Shown in pieces: positions 16,061-23,991 of a stretch of DNA of 64,000 nucleotides; within the stretch, counting starts at the first letter, position 1; every line of letters begins with the position of its first letter. Origin of the DNA: Gemmiger sp. An194 (GTDB taxonomy: Bacteria; Bacillota; Clostridia; Oscillospirales; Ruminococcaceae); the NCBI RefSeq assembly GCF_002160145.1, contig NZ_NFKA01000014.1:30914-94913 (forward strand), written 5' to 3'. Made by a program: the position numbers and the translations under genes. The notes under the pieces are model-generated. The model ran no database searches and was not told where the DNA came from. It worked only from the letters and a program-made list of their open reading frames with translations.

Positions 16061-17653
16061 TTGAACGGAATTCTTCTGCTGACCGGGGTGGTAATCCTGG
16101 CCTGCATCCTGGCTCATCGCTTTACTGAAAAGCTGCCCATCCCCACTCTATTGGTATTCATCGGCCTGGGTATGCTGTTCGGAGAGAACGGGTTGTTTCG
16201 CATCCGATTCAACGACTATTCCCTGGCTGAAACCGTCTGCTCGGTGTGTCTGATCTTCATCATGTATTACGGCGGCTTCGGCACCAACTGGAGGGCCGCC
16301 CGGCCGGTGGCGGTGCAGTCGGTGCTGCTGTCCACCCTGGGGGTGCTGCTCACCGCCGGGCTTACCGGCTCGTTCATCCATCTGGTGCTGCGGCTTTCCT
16401 GGCTGGAGAGCCTGCTCATCGGCTCGGTGATCGCCTCCACCGACGCGGCCTCGGTGTTCAATATTCTGCGTTCCCGCAGCCTGAACCTGAAATTCAACAC
16501 GGCCAGCCTGCTGGAGCTGGAATCCGGCTCCAACGACCCCATGTCCTACATGCTCACGGTGGTGCTGGTGACCCTGATGACCGGCGGCGACATCTCAGTG
16601 CCGCTGGTGCTGGCAAAGCAGCTGGTGTTCGGCATCCTGTTCGGCGTGTGCATCGGCTTTGCGGCCGCTTTTCTGCTGCGGCGTACCCATGCCACCATGG
16701 CCCAGGGCGACACCATATTCGTGTTTGCCGCCGCCCTCATCGCCTATGCACTGCCCTCCATGCTGGGCGGCAACGGTTACCTGAGCGTGTATCTGTGCGG
16801 CATTTTGATGGGCAACGCGCCCATTGCCCAGAAGCGGGATCTGGTGCGTTTTTTTGACGCGGTCACCGGCATCACCCAGATGATGATCTTCTTTCTGCTG
16901 GGCCTTCTGGTCACACCGGCCCAGCTGCCCCGGGTCTTTGTGCCTGCGCTGTGCATCCTGGCCTTTCTCACCCTGGTGGGGCGGCCGGTGGCGGTGGCGG
17001 CCCTGCTGGCCCCGTTCCGGCCCAAGGCCGGGCAGATCGCGCTGGTCTCCTGGGCAGGCCTGCGCGGCGCAGCCTCCATCGTGTTCGCCATCTACGCGGT
17101 GCTGCACAACGCGCCGCTCACCTACGACCTGTTTGATCTGGTATTCTGCATCGTGCTGCTCTCCATGGGCATTCAGGGCACCCTGCTGCCCCACATGGCC
17201 CACCACGTTTCCATGATCGACGACAACGCGGACGTGCGCCGCACCTTCAACGACTACCAGGAGGAAAACGACATCTGCTTCATCAAGCTTCATCTGGACG
17301 AAGGCCACCCCTGGGCGGGTAAGCTTCTGCGGGAGATCGTGACCCCGCCGGACTTTTTGGTCAGCCTGATCATCCGCCGGGGCGAGGGCGTTCTGGTGCC
17401 CAGCGGCTCCACCCGGATGCTGGCGGGCGATCTTCTGGTCATTGCCGCCCGGGAATTTGAGAACCGGGCAAACCTGACCCTGCAGGAGGTAAGCATCGAC
17501 GCCTCTCACAAGCTGTGCGGCAAGCAATTGCGGGACGCACCTCCTGCCCCCGGCACGCTTGTGGTAATGGTGCAGCGGGATGGCCAGACCATCATCCCCA
17601 CCGGTGACACCGGCGTACAGGCGGGCGACACCCTGGTGGTAGCCCGTTATTGA
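16061..17653 (+). CDS. CPA1 potassium (or sodium)/proton antiporter with C-terminal TrkA-C domains
   Basis: A 530-residue inner-membrane antiporter of the CPA1 NhaP2/CvrA type. About thirteen helices occupy residues 1-390, with the ion-binding region ASTDAASVFNILRSR and LELESGSNDPMSYML. Residues about 400-530 hold two RCK-C/TrkA-C-like units (ISLIIRRGEGVLVPSGS pattern repeated as VVMVQRDGQTIIPTGDT), which gate transport by binding a small ligand. Start choice: the AAAAGGAGG Shine-Dalgarno is only two bases before an ATG at 16055, while TTG 16061 sits at the proper eight-base distance, so TTG is preferred. The protein would differ by only two residues. Ion preference cannot be read from sequence. 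Confidence 0.88.
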   Translation: MNGILLLTGVVILACILAHRFTEKLPIPTLLVFIGLGMLFGENGLFRIRFNDYSLAETVCSVCLIFIMYYGGFGTNWRAARPVAVQSVLLSTLGVLLTAGLTGSFIHLVLRLSWLESLLIGSVIASTDAASVFNILRSRSLNLKFNTASLLELESGSNDPMSYMLTVVLVTLMTGGDISVPLVLAKQLVFGILFGVCIGFAAAFLLRRTHATMAQGDTIFVFAAALIAYALPSMLGGNGYLSVYLCGILMGNAPIAQKRDLVRFFDAVTGITQMMIFFLLGLLVTPAQLPRVFVPALCILAFLTLVGRPVAVAALLAPFRPKAGQIALVSWAGLRGAASIVFAIYAVLHNAPLTYDLFDLVFCIVLLSMGIQGTLLPHMAHHVSMIDDNADVRRTFNDYQEENDICFIKLHLDEGHPWAGKLLREIVTPPDFLVSLIIRRGEGVLVPSGSTRMLAGDLLVIAAREFENRANLTLQEVSIDASHKLCGKQLRDAPPAPGTLVVMVQRDGQTIIPTGDTGVQAGDTLVVARY

Positions 17654-17675
17654 GCCACATTTTCTCTCGGAACAT

Positions 17676-17716
17676 AAAAAAGCTTCGGGGTGCATGAGCA
17701 CTCCGAAGCTTTTTGT
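17676..17716. terminator. Bidirectional terminator between antiporter and ABC permease genes
   Basis: AAAAAGCTTCGG and CCGAAGCTTTTT form a 12-base-pair stem extended by GTGC/GCAC, with T-runs on both strands. Confidence 0.88.
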
Positions 17717-17741
17717 TTTGTATTCTGCGCTTTTGGGAAAA

Positions 17742-19214
17742 TCACTCGTGCCGGATGGCCTCCAGCGCGCTGATCTTGGTGGCGCGGATGGCGGGCCACA
17801 GGCCGCTGAGCACACCCACCAGAGTGGAGAAGCCCAGACCCAGCAGCACCAGCCAGGGCGGGATCATGGAGATGGCAGCACTGCCGCCGTCCATACCATA
17901 ATAATAACCGCCGCCAAAGCTGCCCATCAGGCCGCTCAGATCGATCGAGCCGCCGAACAGCGCCGCGATCATGGTCAGGTTGTTCAGAATCGCGCTGGCC
18001 GCATAGCTGAGTGCCACACCGATCACGCCGCCCAGCAGGCCGATGGCACCGGCCTCCACCAGGAACATGTTGCGGATCTTGCGCACCTCGCAGCCCAGCA
18101 CCTTCATCACGCCGATCTCCTTGGTCCGCTCGTAGATGGACATCATCATGGTATTGGCGATGTTCAGCGCTGCAACCAGAAGGGCCACAGCGGCGGTGCC
18201 GCCCAGAATCATCTGGCTCTTGGCCACATTGGCCTGCATCTCCTCACGGATCTGAGTCATGGAATAGGTCTCGTAGCCCAGGTCCTTGATCTGCTGCTCC
18301 ACATCGCTTACATTGTCCACATCGTCCACCTTCACGTAGACGTTCTCGTAGCCGTTGTCTTTCTGCTTGAGCTGCTGGCCGTTGCTGGTGATCATATAGC
18401 TGCCGCCGCTGCTCTGCTTATTGCCGGAAAGCTTCTGATATGCCTTGCTCAGCATCTGCATATCCGAAACGCGCATGGCGATGCCGGAATTGGTGAAATA
18501 CTGCTTGGCGTCGTCCTGCTGGAACACGCCCATCACCACCAGCTGGTAATCCTCGGTCTTTTCTTTGCCGTTGCTGTCATAAGCGGTCAGACGCAGGGTA
18601 AGCTTCTCCTTCTGAATGTCAAAGAAGGGCTCCACCGGATTGCCCAGGGCATCGGTCTCGCCCCAGTAACGCTGACGCTTACCGCTGTTTGGGCTCTTAC
18701 GGGTATCCTGGAATTCGTAAGCAAAATGTTCGCCGACCAGCACCGGGATCTTCTTTTTGCCCAGATTGGTATCACTTGCCACAAAGCTGCCGCTGATCAG
18801 CTGATAATCCATGGCCTGCAGGGCATCCATATCCACGCCGTACATATTCCAGGCATAGGCTTCATAGCGGTCGTTTTTGCCCGCGTAGATCTGGGCGTTC
18901 AGGCTGTTGTCCTGATACATGGGGGTCACTGCCACCACATGCTCATAGCTGCGCAGCTGATCCAGCATTTTATCGTCCAGCACCGGCACATCACCGCTGG
19001 CCGCGCCCCACTGGTAGTTGTTGATGGTGATCTGGGTCAGATCACCCCAGCTTTGCAGCATGGCTTCGTTCTGGGCATTGCTGGCAATGCCCAGGCTGAT
19101 CATTACGATGATGGAAAAGGTGCCCACCACCACGCCGATCACCGTCAGTGCGGTGCGGCCTTTGCGGCGGCGAAGATTATCCGTGCTGAGACGCAGCAGA
19201 TCAGATATCTTCAT
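17742..19214 (-). CDS. ABC transporter permease, FtsX/MacB-like
   Basis: A 490-residue membrane subunit of a MacB-type ABC system, which works by mechanotransmission rather than classic transport. Helix 1 follows the family N-terminus (LLRLSTDNLRRRKGRTALTV), then comes a large extracytoplasmic domain (about residues 45-350) and three C-terminal helices with the FtsX signature (SIYERTKEIGVMKVLGCE before helix 3, and TLVGVLSGLWPAIRATKI). GGAGG six bases ahead supports the ATG at 19214 rather than 19220. The start overlaps the end of the CARDB-like gene by 14 bases, showing tight coupling. Last gene of the operon. Confidence 0.88.
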   Translation of the reverse strand: MKISDLLRLSTDNLRRRKGRTALTVIGVVVGTFSIIVMISLGIASNAQNEAMLQSWGDLTQITINNYQWGAASGDVPVLDDKMLDQLRSYEHVVAVTPMYQDNSLNAQIYAGKNDRYEAYAWNMYGVDMDALQAMDYQLISGSFVASDTNLGKKKIPVLVGEHFAYEFQDTRKSPNSGKRQRYWGETDALGNPVEPFFDIQKEKLTLRLTAYDSNGKEKTEDYQLVVMGVFQQDDAKQYFTNSGIAMRVSDMQMLSKAYQKLSGNKQSSGGSYMITSNGQQLKQKDNGYENVYVKVDDVDNVSDVEQQIKDLGYETYSMTQIREEMQANVAKSQMILGGTAAVALLVAALNIANTMMMSIYERTKEIGVMKVLGCEVRKIRNMFLVEAGAIGLLGGVIGVALSYAASAILNNLTMIAALFGGSIDLSGLMGSFGGGYYYGMDGGSAAISMIPPWLVLLGLGFSTLVGVLSGLWPAIRATKISALEAIRHE

Positions 19215-20706
19215 CTTCATCCTCCAACTGAGCCAGTTTCTTTGCTTTCTGCTTCTTCTTGACCACAACCACGACCACAACGACCACAGCCACAACGCCC
19301 ACAACGATGAGCGCCCAGCCCCAGATGGGCATGCCGGGAGCGGTATCCGTCATGGTGGGGTCCATCATGCCCGGGTCCATGGGATCAAAGTCCATTTCCG
19401 GCATGGGCTCCACGGTGCAGGAGAACTCCTTCTCCAGGGTCTTCACTTCGCCCTTGGCATCCTCATAGCTCAGGATGACCTTGCCGTTGATAGTGCCCTC
19501 GGCCGCAGCCATAACGCTGAAGTCCACCGAGTTCTCGGTGCCGGCGGCAATGTTGCCCAGGAACTGGCTCTGGCCGGGGTTGGCCAGATTGTCGCCCTGG
19601 ATCTCGGCGGAAAGGTTGTTGATGGCGCTCTTGCCCTTGTTCACGAAGGTGACGGACAGGTAGCCCTCCTCGCCCATCATGATGGTCTCGGGGGCCTCCA
19701 TGTTGGTGATGTCGAACCGCTCGGGCTGGGTCACCGGAATGGAGATGGGAGAGGTGGCAGCCTCGCCGTTCTTGCTGCTCAGGTTCACATTGATGCTGAT
19801 GGCGCCCGGCTCAATGGTGGCATCGGTGATGATCTTGTAGCTGATGGTCTTGGTGGTGTTGGGGGCCATCTCGCCCACATAAGTATTCATGCTGCCGCTG
19901 GCCAGAGAAACGCCCTTCAGCTCGCCGAAGTTCAGGCCCACCATCACATCCTGCAGGTTGGCATTGCCGCTGGTGGTGAAGAGGGTCAGCTGCAGGGTGA
20001 ACTCCTTGCCGGCCTCCACGCTGTTGCCGCCGAAGGAGAAGTCCTTGACCAGGATCTTCGGGTAGTCATATTCCGGCTTCTCGGTGGGAGCGGGGGCCGG
20101 GGTGGGGGTGGCCTCCGGCGGATTGGGGTTCACATCCAGGCACTGTGCAATGAGCTGTGTGCCCGTCAGCACACCACGCAGATTGGTGGTGATCTCAAAC
20201 GAGAGCTCGTTGCCGCCGCCATTGTAGGTCACATGGGGGAAGGTAACGGTGTTGCCGTTTACACTGCCGTTGATGTTCATGCTGTCCGCAGTGAACGCAC
20301 CGGAATTGATAAAGCGGGAACTCAGAACGCTTTCGCCTTCCAGCAGGTTCAGAGAGATCGACACATCGGCCTTTTCGCCCCACTCCCACATGCTGTCCCG
20401 GCTTCCATAGTCCTTAAAATCCACATTGTAGCTTCCGATTTCCAACTGCGAAGGCAGCGGAGTGGGTTCCGCCTCACTGCTACCACTGTTTCCCTCCGAC
20501 TCTTCGTTAGAAGAGCCATCGCCATTTCCCTGAGAGACACTTTCTGTCTGTTGCTCTACATTTGCAATTTGCGAAGTGCTGGTGCTCTGGGGGGCGCTGG
20601 CCGGGGCGGTGCTCTCGCCCTCGGCGAATACGCCGAAGGCGCTGAATGCGCTCAGTGCCATGGCCATGGCCAGAACGGCGCTGATCCGTTTGATGCTCTG
20701 TTTCAT
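19201..20706 (-). CDS. Secreted, membrane-anchored CARDB-like protein of the ABC operon
   Basis: A 501-residue protein with an N-terminal signal peptide (residues 1-28, ending FGVFA-EG), a Ser/Glu/Asn-rich linker (30-80), several beta-sandwich units and one C-terminal transmembrane helix of nearly pure valine (WALIVVGVVAVVVVV) followed by a basic then acidic tail (KKKQKAKK, DEDEDI). The units around residues 215-330 and 330-440 look like CARDB/NEW3 adhesion-type domains (EFTLQLTLFTTSGNANLQDV, GYLSVTFVNKGKSAINNLSA). It sits between the ATPase (13 bases) and permease (overlap), so it probably acts as the extracytoplasmic partner of the transporter. Specific role unknown. Confidence 0.75.
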   Translation of the reverse strand: MKQSIKRISAVLAMAMALSAFSAFGVFAEGESTAPASAPQSTSTSQIANVEQQTESVSQGNGDGSSNEESEGNSGSSEAEPTPLPSQLEIGSYNVDFKDYGSRDSMWEWGEKADVSISLNLLEGESVLSSRFINSGAFTADSMNINGSVNGNTVTFPHVTYNGGGNELSFEITTNLRGVLTGTQLIAQCLDVNPNPPEATPTPAPAPTEKPEYDYPKILVKDFSFGGNSVEAGKEFTLQLTLFTTSGNANLQDVMVGLNFGELKGVSLASGSMNTYVGEMAPNTTKTISYKIITDATIEPGAISINVNLSSKNGEAATSPISIPVTQPERFDITNMEAPETIMMGEEGYLSVTFVNKGKSAINNLSAEIQGDNLANPGQSQFLGNIAAGTENSVDFSVMAAAEGTINGKVILSYEDAKGEVKTLEKEFSCTVEPMPEMDFDPMDPGMMDPTMTDTAPGMPIWGWALIVVGVVAVVVVVVVVVKKKQKAKKLAQLEDEDEDI

Positions 20707-20719
20707 GGTTTTCTTCTCC

Positions 20720-21514
20720 TCACTGTTTTTCGCTATTCAGAGGCACCGTGGTATTGGGTTCCGCCGGAGCCTCCTGTTCCATAATATCGCTGAACATCTC
20801 GGCCATGGCTGCCGCCTTGGCCTCGGCATCCATCACCACGTCGCTCTCCACCTTGCCGTCCTTGATGGTGACCACCCGGTCCGCCACTGCCGCCAGGTCC
20901 CGCTCGTGAGTAACCATGACAAAGGTGATGTTGTTCTCCTTCGCCATGTTCAGCATCCGGTACAGCACCTGCTTGGTGGTCTGACTGTCCAGGTTGCCGG
21001 TGGGTTCGTCCGCAAAAATAACCTTGGGCTTGGCCACAAAGGCGCGGGCAATGCCCACCCGCTGCTGCTGGCCGCCGCTCATCTCGGTGGGTTTGTGGCC
21101 TGCCCGCTTGCCCAGGCCCATCTTTTTCAGCTCCTGGGTGGCAAGCTTGAGCCGCTCCTTGCGCCCCACACCCTTGAACATCAGCGGCAGGGCCACATTT
21201 TCCGCCGCCGTCAGATTTGGCAGCAGATTGTAGCTCTGGAAGATAAAGCCCAGATGCTCCTGGCGGAATTTTGCCAGCTCGTTTTCGGTCATCTCGCTGA
21301 TGTCGTGCTTGCCGATGAACACATGCCCCTTGGTGGGCTTTTCCAGCCCTGCCAGCTGATTGAGCAGGGTGGATTTGCCGCTGCCGGAGGGGCCCACGAT
21401 GCAGCAGACCTCTCCCGGCTCTATGGCCAGGTTCACATCGTTCAGCGCAATGACCTTTTCGTGGCCCACCCGGTAAACCTTACGCAGATGCTCCACACGG
21501 ATAATTGGCGCCAT
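20720..21514 (-). CDS. ABC transporter ATP-binding protein, LolD/MacB type
   Basis: A 264-residue ATPase driving the adjacent FtsX-like permease. Walker A GPSGSGKST at about 41-49, Q-loop FIFQSYNLLP, signature MSGGQQQR, Walker B KVIFADEPTGNLD and the H-loop in VMVTHERDLAA are all intact. The last 40 residues (EAKAAAMAEMFSDIMEQEA) are an acidic helical tail not present in typical LolD. GAGGTG precedes the ATG. It starts 38 bases after the YdcF-like gene, and the four minus-strand genes from 22371 to 17742 probably form one operon. Confidence 0.93.
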   Translation of the reverse strand: MAPIIRVEHLRKVYRVGHEKVIALNDVNLAIEPGEVCCIVGPSGSGKSTLLNQLAGLEKPTKGHVFIGKHDISEMTENELAKFRQEHLGFIFQSYNLLPNLTAAENVALPLMFKGVGRKERLKLATQELKKMGLGKRAGHKPTEMSGGQQQRVGIARAFVAKPKVIFADEPTGNLDSQTTKQVLYRMLNMAKENNITFVMVTHERDLAAVADRVVTIKDGKVESDVVMDAEAKAAAMAEMFSDIMEQEAPAEPNTTVPLNSEKQ

Positions 21515-21552
21515 GATTTCACCTCTTCATTTTATCTGATTGCAGCTTACCG

Positions 21553-22371
21553 TCAGAAGATGCCCACAAACTGCAGCATCCAGCCGGTGCGGCTGCTTTT
21601 GAAGACCCAATAATACAGCACCGCGAATACCTCGCGGAAATAGCAGGGCATAATGGAGTTGAGCCCGATGGACGCGGGCAGCGCATCCACATCGGTGAAG
21701 CCCACCATACGGGCGTATTCTCCGCCCCGGTAACAATGGAAGGCATTGGTCACCACCACGATGGGCTCACTGGCCGCAATGCCCCGCTCCTCCAGAAGAC
21801 GGCGGGCAAACAGCAGATTCTCCTCGGTGGAGGTGCTTTTGTCCTCCACGATAATCTGCTCTTCCGGCACACCCCGCTCGGCCAGCCATCTGGCCATGGC
21901 CACCCCTTCCGGGATGGTCTCGCCCGGTCCCTGGCCGCCGGTGACCACGATCACCGCGTCCGGATTTTCCTCGTGATACTCCAGCGCCTTTTCCAGCCGC
22001 CGGACCAGCAGCTTGCTGGGCACATCCTTGCGCAGGCCGGCGCCCAGCACCACCACCGCCTTCTCATCCCCCTGGGGCTGGTCGCTATAGCCGCTGAGGG
22101 CCACGAAGGCCAGCAGCGCACAGAACACGCCCACCCCGCAGAAAAAGCCGATGCGCAGCACCCGGCCCACACCGGCGGCGCAAAATGCATCGATCTGCCG
22201 GTGAAACAGCCCATAGATCCACAGCCCGGCCGTGATGGCATACATTATAAGCATGCCGAAATTGAAATTGGAGCGCAGCGAGCGGACAATACTGTCTGCA
22301 AGAAAATATACCGCCAGCACCCACACAACGATCAGCTTGATATTCACAATGCCCTTTCCATACTGCTTCAT
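21553..22371 (-). CDS. YdcF/DUF218-like membrane protein (ElyC/SanA type)
   Basis: A 272-residue protein with three N-terminal transmembrane helices (residues about 8-100) and a C-terminal DUF218 domain: AVVVLGAGLRKDVPSKLLVRR, VVTGGQGPGETIPEG, the acidic motif IIVEDKSTSTEENL and VVTNAFHCYRG. The family includes ElyC and SanA, linked to envelope polysaccharide metabolism and vancomycin sensitivity, though the biochemical reaction is not settled. The start ATG at 22371 has only a weak GGGAAAG upstream. It leads the ABC exporter operon, suggesting a shared envelope role (inference). Confidence 0.82.
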   Translation of the reverse strand: MKQYGKGIVNIKLIVVWVLAVYFLADSIVRSLRSNFNFGMLIMYAITAGLWIYGLFHRQIDAFCAAGVGRVLRIGFFCGVGVFCALLAFVALSGYSDQPQGDEKAVVVLGAGLRKDVPSKLLVRRLEKALEYHEENPDAVIVVTGGQGPGETIPEGVAMARWLAERGVPEEQIIVEDKSTSTEENLLFARRLLEERGIAASEPIVVVTNAFHCYRGGEYARMVGFTDVDALPASIGLNSIMPCYFREVFAVLYYWVFKSSRTGWMLQFVGIF

Positions 22372-22391
22372 ACTTTCCCTGTTAACAAACA

Positions 22392-22416
22392 GGCCGCGGA
22401 GCAACGCTCCGCGGCC
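22392..22416 (-). other. Very strong short-loop hairpin ahead of the YdcF-like gene
   Basis: GGCCGCGGAGC and GCTCCGCGGCC form a perfect 11-base-pair stem with a three-base loop, ending 20 bases before the ATG at 22371. There is only a weak T-rich stretch after it on the minus strand (TGTTTGTTAAC), so it may be a poor deoB terminator or a leader structure. The AT-rich stretch 22417-22520 shows no gene. Confidence 0.6.
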
Positions 22417-22520
22417 GCCATAATATAAACGATATCACGCGGTTTTTTATTGCAATTTTTTCAAAAAAATTTAGAAAATTTAAAAAGACTTGAAAAATTC
22501 TGCTTTACCGCAATTTTTGA

Positions 22521-23696
22521 TCAGACAAACATCCGCTCGCTCAGGTCCTGACCTGCCAGCTCGGCATCCACACCCAGATAGGCGCAGATGGTCTTGCCGA
22601 TGGCACCGAAGCCCAGCACGGTGCCCAGGTTGTTGTTCTCCTTCACGCTGCTGCCCGCCGCCAGCATGGGAACATATTCCCGGGTGTGGTCGGTGGTCTT
22701 GGTGAAGCCGGGGTCACAGCCGTGGTCGGCGGTGATGATGAGCAGATCGTCCGGACGCAGCTTTTTGAGCATCTCGCCCAGGCCCTGGTCAAACTCGGTG
22801 GCCGCGGCGGCATAGCCGTCGATGTTGCGGCGGTGGCCGTAGACCATATCAAAGTCCACCAGGTTGATGAAGGCCAGGCCCTCGAAGTCCCGGTCGGCCA
22901 GGTCCAGCATCACCCGGATGCCCTCGGTGTTGCCGGAGGTTCGGATGGTCTCGGTGACGCCTTCGCCGTCAAAGATATCGTAGATCTTGCCCACGCCGAT
23001 CACAGCCTTGCCGGCAGCGCTGAGCGCGTCCAGCATGGTCTTCTTGGGGGGCTTGAGAGAGTAGTCGTGGCGGCGGGGAGTGCGCTGGAAGTCCGCCGCG
23101 CAGGTGCCCACGAAGGGCCGGGCGATCACGCGGCCCACGCCGTGCTCGCCCTTGAGCATATCCCGGGCGATCTGGCAGTATTCATACAGCTGCGCCACCG
23201 GCACGATCTCCTCGTGAGCGGCCACCTGGAACACGCTGTCCGCCGAGGTGTACACGATCAGTGCGCCGGTGCGCATGTGCTCCTCGCCGTAATCCTTCAG
23301 CACCTCGGTGCCGGAATAGGTGGCGTTGCAGATCACCTTGCGGCCGGTGCGCTTTTCAAACTCCTCGATGACCTCCGGCGGGAAGCCGTTGGGGTAGGTG
23401 GGCAGAGCGCGTTCGCTCTCCACGCCCGCGATCTCCCAGTGACCGATGGTGGTATCCTTGCCGTTGCTTGCCTCCTGCAGGCGGGCGCAGGTGCCCAGTA
23501 CCTGGGCCACGGGCTCGCCGCAGCTTACGCCGTCCAGATTGAACAGGCCCATCTTCTTCATATTAGGGGTATCGAACGCCTTGCTGGCGGCGATGGACGC
23601 CAGGGTATTGGCGCCCACATCACCAAATTTATCCGCATCCGGCTCGGCGCCTACGCCGAAGCTGTCCAGTACTACTAAAAACACTCGTTTTGCCAT
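22521..23696 (-). CDS. deoB: Phosphopentomutase DeoB
   Basis: Interconverts ribose (or deoxyribose) 1-phosphate and 5-phosphate in nucleoside salvage. The 391-residue protein has the alkaline-phosphatase-superfamily metal ligands: VLDSFGVGAEPDA (Asp near residue 10), the activating-Thr region NGKDTTIGHWEIAG near 86-99, then TADHGCDPGF and TDHTREYVPML near 325-345. Length is normal. The start is the ATG at 23696 (MAKRVFLVVLDS) with AAAAGGAGG upstream. It is divergent from pyk with separate promoters. Confidence 0.96.
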   Translation of the reverse strand: MAKRVFLVVLDSFGVGAEPDADKFGDVGANTLASIAASKAFDTPNMKKMGLFNLDGVSCGEPVAQVLGTCARLQEASNGKDTTIGHWEIAGVESERALPTYPNGFPPEVIEEFEKRTGRKVICNATYSGTEVLKDYGEEHMRTGALIVYTSADSVFQVAAHEEIVPVAQLYEYCQIARDMLKGEHGVGRVIARPFVGTCAADFQRTPRRHDYSLKPPKKTMLDALSAAGKAVIGVGKIYDIFDGEGVTETIRTSGNTEGIRVMLDLADRDFEGLAFINLVDFDMVYGHRRNIDGYAAAATEFDQGLGEMLKKLRPDDLLIITADHGCDPGFTKTTDHTREYVPMLAAGSSVKENNNLGTVLGFGAIGKTICAYLGVDAELAGQDLSERMFV

Positions 23697-23738
23697 ATTG
23701 TTCGTGCCTCCTTTTCGTTGGCTGTAGGGTGTTGTTTC

Positions 23739-23767
23739 ATTATAGCGTATTTGCCCCAAAAAGTTAA
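23739..23767 (-). promoter_or_regulatory. deoB promoter
   Basis: On the minus strand TTAACT (23767-23762) and TATAAT (23744-23739) are 17 bases apart, 42 bases before the start. Confidence 0.7.
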
Positions 23768-23872
23768 GTATATCCCACCAGCTTTGTTGAAAAATGCATT
23801 AAAATATTCTGTTAAATTTTTATTTAATTGGTACGATTGCATATACTTTTCCGAAAGCTTGCCGGGACCCCT

Positions 23873-23945
23873 TTCACGAAATGTTTTTTTATTATATAAT
23901 AGGGGCGGCGAGCAAAAAAGCGACCCCGTCTCCGCTTCGGAGACG
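23873..23945 (+). promoter_or_regulatory. pyk promoter and leader hairpin
   Basis: TTCACG (23873-23878) and TATAAT (23895-23900) are 16 bases apart. In the leader, CGTCTCCG and CGGAGACG (23927-23945) form an eight-base-pair stem with a three-base loop and no T-run. AGGAGG lies eight bases ahead of the ATG at 23992. Confidence 0.7.
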
Positions 23946-23991
23946 TTGTGGATAGATATTTGAGAAGAGAGTATTTAGGAGGATTTTACGA

